A stretch of DNA of 6,770 nt, from contig JAHFCV010000109.1 of the NCBI GenBank assembly GCA_023249275.1, positions 1,445 through 8,214 on the forward strand, in the 5' to 3' direction. Shown piece after piece: positions 1-5,598 of the stretch. Every line of letters begins with the position of its first letter. Position 1 is the first letter of the stretch. The notes below the pieces were generated by a model. The model worked only from the letters and a program-made list of their open reading frames with translations. It was not told the DNA's origin and made no database searches. The DNA comes from Candidatus Methanoperedens sp. GTDB taxonomy: Archaea; Halobacteriota; Methanosarcinia; Methanosarcinales; Methanoperedenaceae. Position numbers and translations under genes: made by a program.

Positions 1-1388
1 CAGGCGTGGCTGTGATAGCCGCCATGACCTCGCCTGCTCCCTGCCCCCATGGATTATGCATCCCCTGCCCCGGAGGTATTGACTCGAAATTCCACTCACC
101 GCAGAGTTACATGGGGGCGGAACCTGCTGCAAGAAGAGCCTTCGAGAACAACTTTGACCCTTATCTCCAGGTATCCTCCCGCCTGAAGCAGCTTTCACAG
201 ATAGGGCACTCGCTTGAAAAAGCAGAACTTATCGTGATGGGGGGAACATTTACATCCCGCATGCTGTGCTACCAGGAATGGTTCGTGAAGCGCGCTATCG
301 AGGCTATGAATGATTTTTACGGCACTGGCTGGCGGGGGGAGAGGAAACATTTCTCAATCGAGGAAGTCCAGTCTGCCAACGAGAACTCACGCATCAGGAA
401 CGTGGGAATCACGATTGAGACAAGACCTGACTGGACAGGAATAGAGCATATTGATGCTATCCTCGGGTCAGGCGCGACAAAGGTGGAAATCGGAGTCCAG
501 AGCACGTATGATTTTATCCTCGCAGGCATACAGCGCGGGCATACGGTGGCAGAGAGCGCGGCTGCAAACATGAGGCTTCGGGACAGCGGGCTGAAAGTGG
601 GATTTCACATGATGCCGGGGCTTCCGGGCTCATCAGTGGAATCGGATTTTCGCATGTTCAGGAGACTGTTCGAGGATGAGCGCTTCATGCCTGATTATCT
701 CAAGATATACCCGACACTGGTGACTGAAGGAACGAGGCTTCACGGGATGTGGGAACTCGGGAACTATGCGCCTCTTGAAGTGCTGGACGCGGTGGAATTG
801 CTCGCAAGAATCAAATCAATTCTTCCAAAATGGGTTCGTTTGCAGAGAATCCAGCGCGACATCCCCGCCTACCAGGTGCTTGCGGGTATCAGGAAAAGCA
901 ATATCAGGCAACTGTCAAAGGAAAGGCTTCATGAGATGGGGGGGAAGTGCAACTGCATCAGGTGCCGCGAAGTGGGGCACAGGATGCTTGAGAAAATTGA
1001 GCCTGAGAACATCGAACTGACCAGGGAAGAATATATGGCATGCGGAGGAAAAGAACATTTCATTTCATTTGAGGATAAAGAGAAGGATATATTAATCGGG
1101 TTTTTAAGGCTGCGTTTCCCCTCTGCGCCCCATCGGCGCGAGCTTACCGGCGCTGCGCTGGTGCGGGAATTGCATGTTTACGGCTCGATGGTTCCGCCTG
1201 GTTTTAGCGCGGGCGAGGCGCAATGGCAGCATCGCGGGTATGGCGAGGAGCTTCTGGCGCAGGCGGAAGAGACTGCAAGCACGGCTGGATATAAGAAGAT
1301 TGCAGTAACAAGCGGCGTCGGTGTTAGGGATTATTACAGGAAGTTCGGATATGAGCGCGAAGGTCCGTACATGACGAAGAAACTGTGA
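1..1388 (+). CDS. elp3: Elp3: tRNA uridine(34) carboxymethyl-transferase, radical SAM/acetyltransferase (5'-truncated)
   Basis: Elp3 builds the 5-carboxymethyl group on wobble U34 of tRNA, using a SAM radical and acetyl-CoA; archaeal Elp3 works without the other Elongator subunits (family knowledge). The frame is open to the left edge (first full codon at base 3), so the GTG at 6 is internal and an N-terminal tRNA-binding part lies outside the window. Counting that Val as residue 1, the 4Fe-4S cluster cysteines are C13, C18 and C21 in CPHGLCIPCPGG (a Pro replaces the usual Tyr before C21), followed by the radical SAM barrel with ETRPDW near 139. A Cys-rich zinc-type motif KCNCIRC has C315, C317 and C320. 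The GNAT domain carries the acetyl-CoA loop QHRGYG (408-413) and ends in SGVGVRDYYRKFGYE. All key residues are present and the frame is intact despite a run of seven Gs near 938-944. It converges on the NIF3-like gene. Identification is very secure. Confidence 0.97.
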   Translation, partial: GVAVIAAMTSPAPCPHGLCIPCPGGIDSKFHSPQSYMGAEPAARRAFENNFDPYLQVSSRLKQLSQIGHSLEKAELIVMGGTFTSRMLCYQEWFVKRAIEAMNDFYGTGWRGERKHFSIEEVQSANENSRIRNVGITIETRPDWTGIEHIDAILGSGATKVEIGVQSTYDFILAGIQRGHTVAESAAANMRLRDSGLKVGFHMMPGLPGSSVESDFRMFRRLFEDERFMPDYLKIYPTLVTEGTRLHGMWELGNYAPLEVLDAVELLARIKSILPKWVRLQRIQRDIPAYQVLAGIRKSNIRQLSKERLHEMGGKCNCIRCREVGHRMLEKIEPENIELTREEYMACGGKEHFISFEDKEKDILIGFLRLRFPSAPHRRELTGAALVRELHVYGSMVPPGFSAGEAQWQHRGYGEELLAQAEETASTAGYKKIAVTSGVGVRDYYRKFGYEREGPYMTKKL

Positions 1389-1404
1389 TTTGCGCTGTAA
1401 ATTG

Positions 1405-1473
1405 ACAACGAACTAATACGAACTCGGTACGAACTCTGTTAAAGTTCGTTTTAGTTCGCAGTGAGTTCGTTGT
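1405..1473. repeat. Symmetric six-unit CGAACT palindromic element (copy 1)
   Basis: The intergenic space between two converging genes is almost filled by three CGAACT units (starting 1409, 1419, 1430) followed by three inverted AGTTCG units (1443, 1453, 1464). Spacing is 10 and 11 bases in both halves, about one DNA turn. Outer arms ACAACGAACT (1405-1414) and AGTTCGTTGT (1464-1473) pair perfectly over 10 bp. The middle pair matches over 6 bp, and the inner pair ACGAACT/AGTTCGT over 7 bp around a 7-base loop. A related copy lies at the 3' end of asnB. It could be a folded RNA 3' end, a cruciform, or a multi-site protein-binding array; the sequence alone does not decide. Confidence 0.85.
1429..1452 (+). 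terminator. Possible hairpin terminator of elp3
   Basis: The innermost stem of the palindromic element, ACGAACT (1429-1435) and AGTTCGT (1443-1449) with a 7-base loop, runs directly into TTTT (1449-1452) on the + strand, 40 bases after the elp3 stop. The opposite strand has no T-run next to the stem, so the arrangement favours the + strand gene. Archaeal termination depends mainly on T-rich tracts and this one is short, so the call is tentative. Confidence 0.4.
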
Positions 1474-1482
1474 TTAGCCCAA

Positions 1483-2208
1483 TTAAAGTATCCTCACCAC
1501 TGGTTTATCCTCAATAAAAACCGACTCTATCGGAAGCCGCTCGCACAATCGTTTCATGGCTGGCGCTTCTGTTGCATAATGGGTAGCGTCAAAAAGGCAC
1601 AGTCCCCCGGCATACCGTACCGCATCGTGGCGCAACTCTCCTGATACAAGCGCATCAGCGCCGTGTTCGAGGGCGATGTCGATATATTCCCTGCGGAAAC
1701 CGCTGCCGCCTATGACCATGACTTTTCTTATCTCACCTTCTCCAGTGTATTGCACATGCGTATCCAGCTTTTTTGCTATGAACGAGGCAAATTCCGGCGC
1801 TGTCATCGGTTTTATTTCACCAATCCTTCCAAGTGCAAGCGGTATGAGGTTCTTCAATCCCAGTAATTCCGCAAGCACATCGTTCACGCCGCCGTCTGCC
1901 TTGTCGTAATTGGTGTGCATGGTGTAGATGGAAATATCGTTATCAATAGCGAGCTTTAACGTATCTGATAATCTTTTTGAGATTAGATTAACAGGGTCGA
2001 ATATCAGCGTATGATGCGTGATGAGCAGGTTTGCGCCGAGGCGTGCCGCTTCTTTGAGTACATAGTCGGTGGGGTCAAGCGCCACAGCGATTTTCCGGAT
2101 GTCTGCGGCGCGGTCGAGAACGAGTCCGATTCTGCCTGTGTCGAAATCTTCGGATAGTTCAGGGGGGGCGATGGATTCGAGGATGGGGATGAGTTCACGG
2201 AGATTCAT
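1483..2208 (-). CDS. NIF3/YbgI-family dinuclear metal-binding protein
   Basis: This is a member of the NIF3 (DUF34, YbgI) family, ring-forming proteins with a two-metal site; often labelled 'GTP cyclohydrolase I type 2' but with no settled cellular function. From the ATG at 2208 the protein has 241 residues, close to the roughly 250 of E. coli YbgI. Metal ligands are visible in order: HH at 65-66 (ITHHTLIFDPV), D102 in HTNYDKADGGVND, then H210 and E214 in DATHYATE. An upstream in-frame TTG at 2238 would add ten residues (MNKHLCNTTP) before the conserved start MNLRELIPILE; I prefer the ATG because family similarity begins there. Neither start has a clear Shine-Dalgarno site. The gene is transcribed divergently from the small accessory gene at 2315 and converges on elp3, so it appears monocistronic. 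A run of seven Gs (2162-2168) does not break the frame. The family call is secure; the biochemical role is not. Confidence 0.93.
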   Translation of the reverse strand: MNLRELIPILESIAPPELSEDFDTGRIGLVLDRAADIRKIAVALDPTDYVLKEAARLGANLLITHHTLIFDPVNLISKRLSDTLKLAIDNDISIYTMHTNYDKADGGVNDVLAELLGLKNLIPLALGRIGEIKPMTAPEFASFIAKKLDTHVQYTGEGEIRKVMVIGGSGFRREYIDIALEHGADALVSGELRHDAVRYAGGLCLFDATHYATEAPAMKRLCERLPIESVFIEDKPVVRIL

Positions 2209-2256
2209 GGGTGTTGTGTTGCATAGATGTTTATTCAAAAGACTAATATTGAAAAG

Positions 2257-2276
2257 TATAGATAAGTTTATCTATA
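2257..2276. promoter_or_regulatory. Palindrome in the divergent promoter region, candidate operator
   Basis: Perfect 9-bp arms TATAGATAA (2257-2265) and TTATCTATA (2268-2276) flank a 2-base centre. The site sits between the divergent NIF3-like gene and the small gene at 2315, and its right edge overlaps the TATA-like box of the + strand gene. A two-fold symmetric site in this position is typical of a dimeric repressor operator, but no regulator gene is recognisable nearby, so the role is inferred. The AT-rich composition makes some chance symmetry likely. Confidence 0.5.
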
Positions 2277-2282
2277 AAAATA
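2274..2282 (+). promoter_or_regulatory. TATA-like box for the accessory operon
   Basis: TATAAAAAT lies about 37 bases before the ATG at 2315. An archaeal start site about 25 bases downstream would fall near 2302, just before the Shine-Dalgarno site GGAGG (2304-2308), giving a short leader. It overlaps the right arm of the palindrome, so binding there could block TBP. Predicted from sequence only. Confidence 0.45.
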
Positions 2283-2314
2283 AAACTATCTTAGATTAAT
2301 GAAGGAGGAATAGT

Positions 2315-2519
2315 ATGTGCTATTGCGATGAATCAGAATTTAAGATTCTATCTGATATAAAGAGTGGATCAGTTCCAACTGGTGCCTTAAGTCGGGATTG
2401 TTGCTGGAAGCGTATTTGTCAAGTCAGAGGAAGGCACTTTAATGAGGTCTCTGATAGAACATGGCGCAATATTTGCACAGACCGTGGAACTTATAAATTC
2501 GGTCATTAAAGCCCAGTAA
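2315..2519 (+). pseudogene. Small hypothetical protein gene with an apparent +1 frame switch
   Basis: The start is strong: GGAGG at 2304-2308 is six bases before ATG 2315. Read straight through, the frame ends at 2509 and gives 64 residues, but after about residue 25 it becomes rich in Cys, Trp and Arg (SRDCCWKRICQVRGR), like an off-frame read. Shifting one base at about 2390 opens a tail of 42 residues (2391-2519) that looks like normal protein: VGIVAGSVFVKSEEG, then a helix-like segment running to ELINSVIKAQ. That tail has no good start of its own, since an in-frame TAA (2388-2390) stands directly before it. Joined, the product would be about 67 residues. Dropping one A of 2389-2390 or one G of 2393-2395 restores the frame. 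It may be a true mutation, a sequence error, or recoding; no classical slippery site is evident. I recognise no family. It ends 6-15 bases before the nuclease-like gene, so the two are probably co-transcribed. If the unshifted read is real, the CDS is 2315-2509. Confidence 0.5.
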
Positions 2520-2525
2520 ATAAAT

Positions 2526-2915
2526 GTGAAAAATATGGCAAATCCAATATCGAAATCTATAAAAATAGGCACTCTTGGAGAATTATTGGTTCAGTTAAGG
2601 TTATTGCAATATAATGTGCAAGCAGCGCCACCAATTAAAGATTCAGGAAATGATTTAATTGCGATAAAAGGACTGGTTTTTAAATCAATCCAAGTTAAAA
2701 CAAGTACAATCGATAACTTTAGAATTCAAAATTTACCTTCGTTTTACCATATTCTTGCACTAGTTAGTTTAGTAGGTGAGAATAATAATATTTTTTTAGA
2801 TAATTCAAGGATTTTCCTATTAAGTAAAGAAGAAGTTACTAGAAGTTCATTTAATATAAATAATTTGACGGAGAAAGAATTAAATGAAACAAGGATTCAT
2901 GAATTATTTTCTTAG
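2526..2915 (+). CDS. Small PD-(D/E)XK nuclease-like protein
   Basis: This 129-residue protein carries the spaced residues of the PD-(D/E)XK nuclease fold: E19 in the first helix (GTLGELLVQLRLL), D43 in SGNDLIAI, and Q56-V-K58 on the next strand (FKSIQVKTS). This layout resembles short stand-alone proteins related to group I intron-type endonucleases and Hjc-like resolvases, where Q or E precedes x-K. The second half (strand, then FLLSKEEVTRSSFNINNLTEKEL) has no motif I can name. The start may be GTG 2526 or ATG 2535 (residue 4), and neither has a clear Shine-Dalgarno site; the conserved part begins after both. The gene is AT-rich, unlike elp3 or asnB, suggesting acquisition. It follows the small frame-switched gene closely and may depend on its translation. 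Nuclease activity is inferred from residues only. A DNA-binding or inactive relative is possible. Confidence 0.65.
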   Translation: MKNMANPISKSIKIGTLGELLVQLRLLQYNVQAAPPIKDSGNDLIAIKGLVFKSIQVKTSTIDNFRIQNLPSFYHILALVSLVGENNNIFLDNSRIFLLSKEEVTRSSFNINNLTEKELNETRIHELFS

Positions 2916-2969
2916 CTCGATTTCAAATCCAAAACCATTAGGACAAATTAGATATTAAGAGGATACAAC

Positions 2970-3161
2970 ATGCAAAAGTTCAAAGAACAATATATAGTAA
3001 ACGAAAAAGGCAAAAAGACCGCTGCAATCCTTCCAATAGAAAAATATGAGGAGCTTCTGGAAGACTTGCATGACATTGCGATTGTAGCCGAGCGTCGAGA
3101 TGAGCCTACGATAACTTTTGGGGAACTCAAAGAAAAATTGAGAAAAGATGGTCTCCTTTGA
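2970..3161 (+). CDS. Type II antitoxin, RelB/Phd-YefM-like
   Basis: This 63-residue protein opens with a short beta-strand and helix unit (EQYIVNEKGKKTAAILPIEKYEELLEDL), the N-terminal pattern of Phd/YefM and archaeal RelB-like antitoxins, which dimerise and bind their own promoter. The charged tail (ERRDEPTITFGELKEKLRKDG) is the part expected to wrap and neutralise the toxin. The start ATG 2970 is supported by AGAGG at 2958-2962, seven bases upstream. The gene overlaps the toxin by 14 bases, as expected for a translationally coupled toxin-antitoxin pair. Autorepression by the antitoxin or the complex is known for the family; I see no clear operator in the 54 bases upstream. Confidence 0.88.
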   Translation: MQKFKEQYIVNEKGKKTAAILPIEKYEELLEDLHDIAIVAERRDEPTITFGELKEKLRKDGLL

Positions 3162-3414
3162 AATTCAATGGAAGCGGTCGGCGGAGCGGGACTTACGCAA
3201 CATCGACAAACAATATATTCCCCGAATAGTCAAAACTATCGAATCTCTTGCTGCTAATCCATTTCCGTTCCAATATTGTAAACTTCGAGGCACTGAACGG
3301 CTTTATCGAATTCGAGTCGGAGATTACAGGGTTATTTATCAGGTGGATAACGAAGCAAAAATTGTAATCATTTATTACATCCGTCATAGAAGAGAAGCAT
3401 ACCGCTTGCTATAA
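3148..3414 (+). CDS. Type II toxin, RelE/ParE superfamily
   Basis: An 88-residue RelE-type protein, the usual family length. It begins with strand FEIQWKRSAERDLRNID, followed by the helical hairpin and KLRG (K45, R47), then the core sheet YRIRVGDYRVIYQV with R54, R56 and R61. It ends in IRHRREAYR with R79, R81 and Y85. In E. coli RelE, ribosome-dependent mRNA cleavage uses K54, R61, R81 and Y87; basic residues and a tyrosine occupy similar positions here, so an active mRNA interferase is likely, although ParE-type gyrase poisoning cannot be excluded. The ATG lies inside the antitoxin's last codons, so translation is probably coupled. The frame is intact, suggesting a functional pair. Confidence 0.9.
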   Translation: MVSFEIQWKRSAERDLRNIDKQYIPRIVKTIESLAANPFPFQYCKLRGTERLYRIRVGDYRVIYQVDNEAKIVIIYYIRHRREAYRLL

Positions 3415-3449
3415 TAAAAAACCTGAACTGACTTTACTTAGCAGAACCC

Positions 3450-3457
3450 TTTTTAAA
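3450..3457 (+). promoter_or_regulatory. TATA box of asnB, likely leaderless
   Basis: TTTTTAAA is centred about 26 bases before the asnB ATG (3480). Since archaeal transcription usually starts 25-27 bases from the TATA box centre, the first transcribed base would fall at or near the start codon. No Shine-Dalgarno site is present before that ATG, which agrees with a leaderless mRNA. Confidence 0.6.
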
Positions 3458-3479
3458 CCTTACAGTAATCAGAACCATC

Positions 3480-4841
3480 ATGTGCGGCATAGCAGGCGTG
3501 GCAGGGAAAAACTCCAAGGCATTAGTCAAAAAGATGCTTGAAGCCATCAAGCACAGGGGACCCGACGGCTCCGGCGTGTACTCCAACGGCGATATCACTC
3601 TCGGCAATGTCCTGCTTAATATCACAGGCGATGCACCCCAGCCGCTCACAGACGGCGGCGCGCTCACCTACAATGGGGAAATCTACAATTTCAGGGAAAT
3701 AGCACAAAGGCTTCACATCGCAACAGATTCGGACAGTGAGGCGCTTTTTACTCTGATTGGCGCAAAAGGTATGGAAGCTGCAATTCCAGAACTGGATGGC
3801 GATTATGCATTCGCCTGCGCCGATGGCGAAAAACTGCACCTTGCACGCGATCCCGTTGGTGTAAAACCGCTTTACTACGGCACAGGCGCAGGCTTCGCTT
3901 TTGCATCCGAGAAAAAAGCATTGTCTGCCATTGGAATAAATGAGATTCATACCCTAAAGCCCGGGCACATGCTCACTTACAGCGCCGGAAAGATAACTGA
4001 ACAAAAAGTGGCTGGGTTCGCTGCTGGTGAGCCGATAACAGATGAAAACACAGCATCAAAAGCGCTATATGAAGCATTGGGGCGCGCTGTAAAAAAGCGG
4101 CGCTATATGCCATGCGCGCTTGCTTTCTCAGGCGGTCTTGACAGCTCCATAATTGCCGCGCTTTGCCCTGAAGCGGAGTTGTATTCGGTAGGCATGGAAG
4201 GCTCCCATGATATAATGCAGACAAAAAAAGCGGCGCAGCTTCTGGGGCTTTCGGATAAACTGCACCTGCATGAACTTTCAATAGGCGAAGTGGAGTCTGC
4301 TTTACCTGATGTGATAAGAGCAATCGAGTCAAGCGACCCCTTAAAAGTAAGCATTGCCATGCCCCTCTTTTTTGCATCAACAGATGCCCACAACGATGGG
4401 ATTCGCGTGATGCTCTCAGGTCAGGGCGCAGATGAGCTGTTTGCGGGATACAAACGGTACGAATCAATGAACCCTGCCGAACTTGAACTTGCGCTTAAGA
4501 AAGACCTTGACAACATCGCAGGGAATAACCTTGAGCGTGACGATGCCGTAACGATGGTAAATGCTGTTGAGCTTCGCGTTCCTTATCTTGACAGCGAGGT
4601 CGTGGAACTTGCGCTTCGGATTGCACCTGAACTTAAAGTGCATAACAGTGTGCGAAAATATATCCTTCGCCTTTCTGCAAGGAAAATACTGCCGCATGAG
4701 CTTGTATTCAAAGAAAAGAAGGCGGCTCAGTACAGCAGCGGGATTTATTCGGCGCTTCTGAAACTTGCCAGGAAAAACGGGTTCATGGGAGAGCGGGCAT
4801 TGGGAAGGTATCTGGAAAAATTGAGCAGCGAACTGATATGA
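3480..4841 (+). CDS. asnB: Asparagine synthetase B (glutamine-hydrolysing)
   Basis: AsnB makes asparagine from aspartate, ATP and glutamine. The 453-residue protein has both domains. The N-terminal class-II amidotransferase starts with the nucleophile C2 (MCGIAG), followed by HRGPDGSG (25-32), YNGEIYN (64-70, oxyanion Asn65), TDSDSE (82-87) and RDPVGVKPLYY (123-133). The C-terminal ATP-pyrophosphatase domain has the PP-loop SGGLDSS (217-223), SGQGADELFAGY from 313, ELRVPYLD and KEKKAAQYSSG. It is about 100 residues shorter than the E. coli enzyme, as in many archaeal versions. The stretch LGNVLLNITG (41-50) replaces the bacterial LGHRRLSIID, so the arginine that holds the glutamine carboxylate in that segment is not obvious. 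The start is fixed because Cys2 must become N-terminal after Met removal. It has its own promoter. Its last codons lie inside copy 2 of the palindromic element. Confidence 0.95.
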   Translation: MCGIAGVAGKNSKALVKKMLEAIKHRGPDGSGVYSNGDITLGNVLLNITGDAPQPLTDGGALTYNGEIYNFREIAQRLHIATDSDSEALFTLIGAKGMEAAIPELDGDYAFACADGEKLHLARDPVGVKPLYYGTGAGFAFASEKKALSAIGINEIHTLKPGHMLTYSAGKITEQKVAGFAAGEPITDENTASKALYEALGRAVKKRRYMPCALAFSGGLDSSIIAALCPEAELYSVGMEGSHDIMQTKKAAQLLGLSDKLHLHELSIGEVESALPDVIRAIESSDPLKVSIAMPLFFASTDAHNDGIRVMLSGQGADELFAGYKRYESMNPAELELALKKDLDNIAGNNLERDDAVTMVNAVELRVPYLDSEVVELALRIAPELKVHNSVRKYILRLSARKILPHELVFKEKKAAQYSSGIYSALLKLARKNGFMGERALGRYLEKLSSELI

Positions 4842-4876
4842 ACTGGTACGAACCCTGGAAGGTTCGTTTTGAGCTG
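4825..4876. repeat. CGAACT palindromic element (copy 2, degenerate), overlapping the asnB stop
   Basis: Three left units CGAACT, TGAACT and CGAACC start at 4829, 4839 and 4849 (10-base spacing), then come GGTTCG at 4861 and a decayed GAGCTG at 4871. It aligns with copy 1 (1405-1473) nearly base for base across GGTACGAAC and GTTCGTTTT. The inner stem is ACGAACC/GGTTCGT here but ACGAACT/AGTTCGT in copy 1, a paired change that keeps the stem. The outermost right arm is lost or too changed to see. The asnB TGA (4839-4841) lies within the second unit. Confidence 0.75.
4848..4870 (+). terminator. Possible hairpin terminator of asnB
   Basis: A perfect 7-bp stem, ACGAACC (4848-4854) and GGTTCGT (4861-4867), closes a 6-base loop and is followed by TTTT (4867-4870), seven bases after the asnB stop. 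Same geometry and orientation as the hairpin after elp3. The short T-run makes it a weak archaeal terminator candidate. Confidence 0.45.
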
Positions 4877-5018
4877 ATTGTTATTTATCGTTGCGTCCTC
4901 TGCATCATGGCGGTGAGTTATACTGGCTGCATTCATCTGCCTGTGCGAGAGATGATGCGCGTCAATCGACAATCGACAGTTTTATCTCATAGCAAGTAAT
5001 TTGACTTTCCGTGGTGTT

Positions 5019-5582
5019 ATGGTGAAATTTAAAAATGTTATACTTATAACAGTTATCGGACTGGCAGTTCTCTTTTCGGGATGTGCCGGCACTCAGGAAA
5101 CAAAAGTATCGGAAATAACCCAACCAACCCCTGCCGAGCAAAACCCTGTCGTGCAAACTCCTTCAGGACAACCTCCTGCCGCTGAAATCCCTGTTGTTCC
5201 CTATCAGGTTCAGGTCACTGAAGTCAAAACTCTTCAGGATTGTATTAAATCAGCCGAAACAAAACCCTGTTCATCAGTTAATCTGGAAGTTAAGAATAAC
5301 AATCTTAAGAGCTTTGATTTTAAAATACTTAAAGAGGAAGTAGTCTCTAAAAGTGGAAAACAGCTCGGGAATAGATATGATAGAGAGGTTGGATTAAGTG
5401 ATTTATGCGTGCGGCAGTCAGGAATGGAATTCAAACTGGAGGCAAATACGAATCGAAACGTTGCCATGTGCTATCCTGTACTCCATAAAAGTGACAGTCC
5501 CATGTTAAATGTGGCTGCAATGATTAATGGAGAACGTAAGGAATACAGCTTTGATTTAACCAGATACGGACTCGCGGATTAA
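5019..5582 (+). CDS. Secreted lipoprotein of unknown function
   Basis: From ATG 5019 the protein has 187 residues. A short basic start (MVKFKN) and a hydrophobic stretch lead to lipobox LFSGC with C22 as the expected lipid-modified first residue, so the mature protein should be anchored outside the cytoplasmic membrane. Next comes a Pro/Thr/Gln-rich linker (about 35-62), then a domain of about 125 residues with alternating strands (YQVQVTEVKTL, SSVNLEVKNNN, SFDFKILKEEV, KEYSFDL). This is reminiscent of immunoglobulin-like DUF4352-type extracellular domains, a resemblance only. Four cysteines in the domain (LQDCIK, KPCSS, DLCVRQ, AMCYP) could form two disulfides. A TTG at 5001 would extend the frame by six residues but the signal peptide fits better from the ATG; the only upstream purine-rich site is a weak GTGGTG. 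TTTTATC near 4980 may be part of a promoter. No binding partner can be named. Confidence 0.82.
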   Translation: MVKFKNVILITVIGLAVLFSGCAGTQETKVSEITQPTPAEQNPVVQTPSGQPPAAEIPVVPYQVQVTEVKTLQDCIKSAETKPCSSVNLEVKNNNLKSFDFKILKEEVVSKSGKQLGNRYDREVGLSDLCVRQSGMEFKLEANTNRNVAMCYPVLHKSDSPMLNVAAMINGERKEYSFDLTRYGLAD

Positions 5583-5598
5583 GGGACGAGGTTTAAGA

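Noticed and set aside
938..944. Run of seven Gs in elp3, and a similar run at 2162-2168 in the NIF3-like gene, as possible frameshift sites
   Set aside because: Both proteins keep their family motifs in one frame on either side of the run.
1405..1473. CRISPR-like array
   Set aside because: Units are 6-7 bases with 4-5-base gaps and invert at the centre; there are no spacer-length unique segments and no cas genes.
2209..2238. Ten-residue N-terminal extension of the NIF3-like protein from TTG 2238
   Set aside because: It adds sequence outside the family's conserved start, uses a rare start codon and has no ribosome site.
2387..2572. Antisense 61-residue frame opposite the small frame-switched gene
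   Set aside because: It has no promoter or ribosome site and crosses two likely + strand genes. Its openness reflects the coding frame on the + strand.
3522..4467. Long antisense open frames (142 and 164 residues) inside asnB
   Set aside because: They lie opposite a complete asparagine synthetase with every motif intact, lack ribosome sites, and their sequences show no domain; they arise from codon bias of asnB.
4745..4972. Minus-strand frame of 75 residues covering the asnB-lipoprotein gap
   Set aside because: It overlaps the asnB 3' end and the palindromic element, is His/Asn-rich with no domain, and has no start signal. I see no gene in 4842-5018.
4964..4977. Tandem AATCGAC repeat before the lipoprotein gene
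   Set aside because: Only two 7-base copies; too short to separate from chance, although its position near the promoter was noted.
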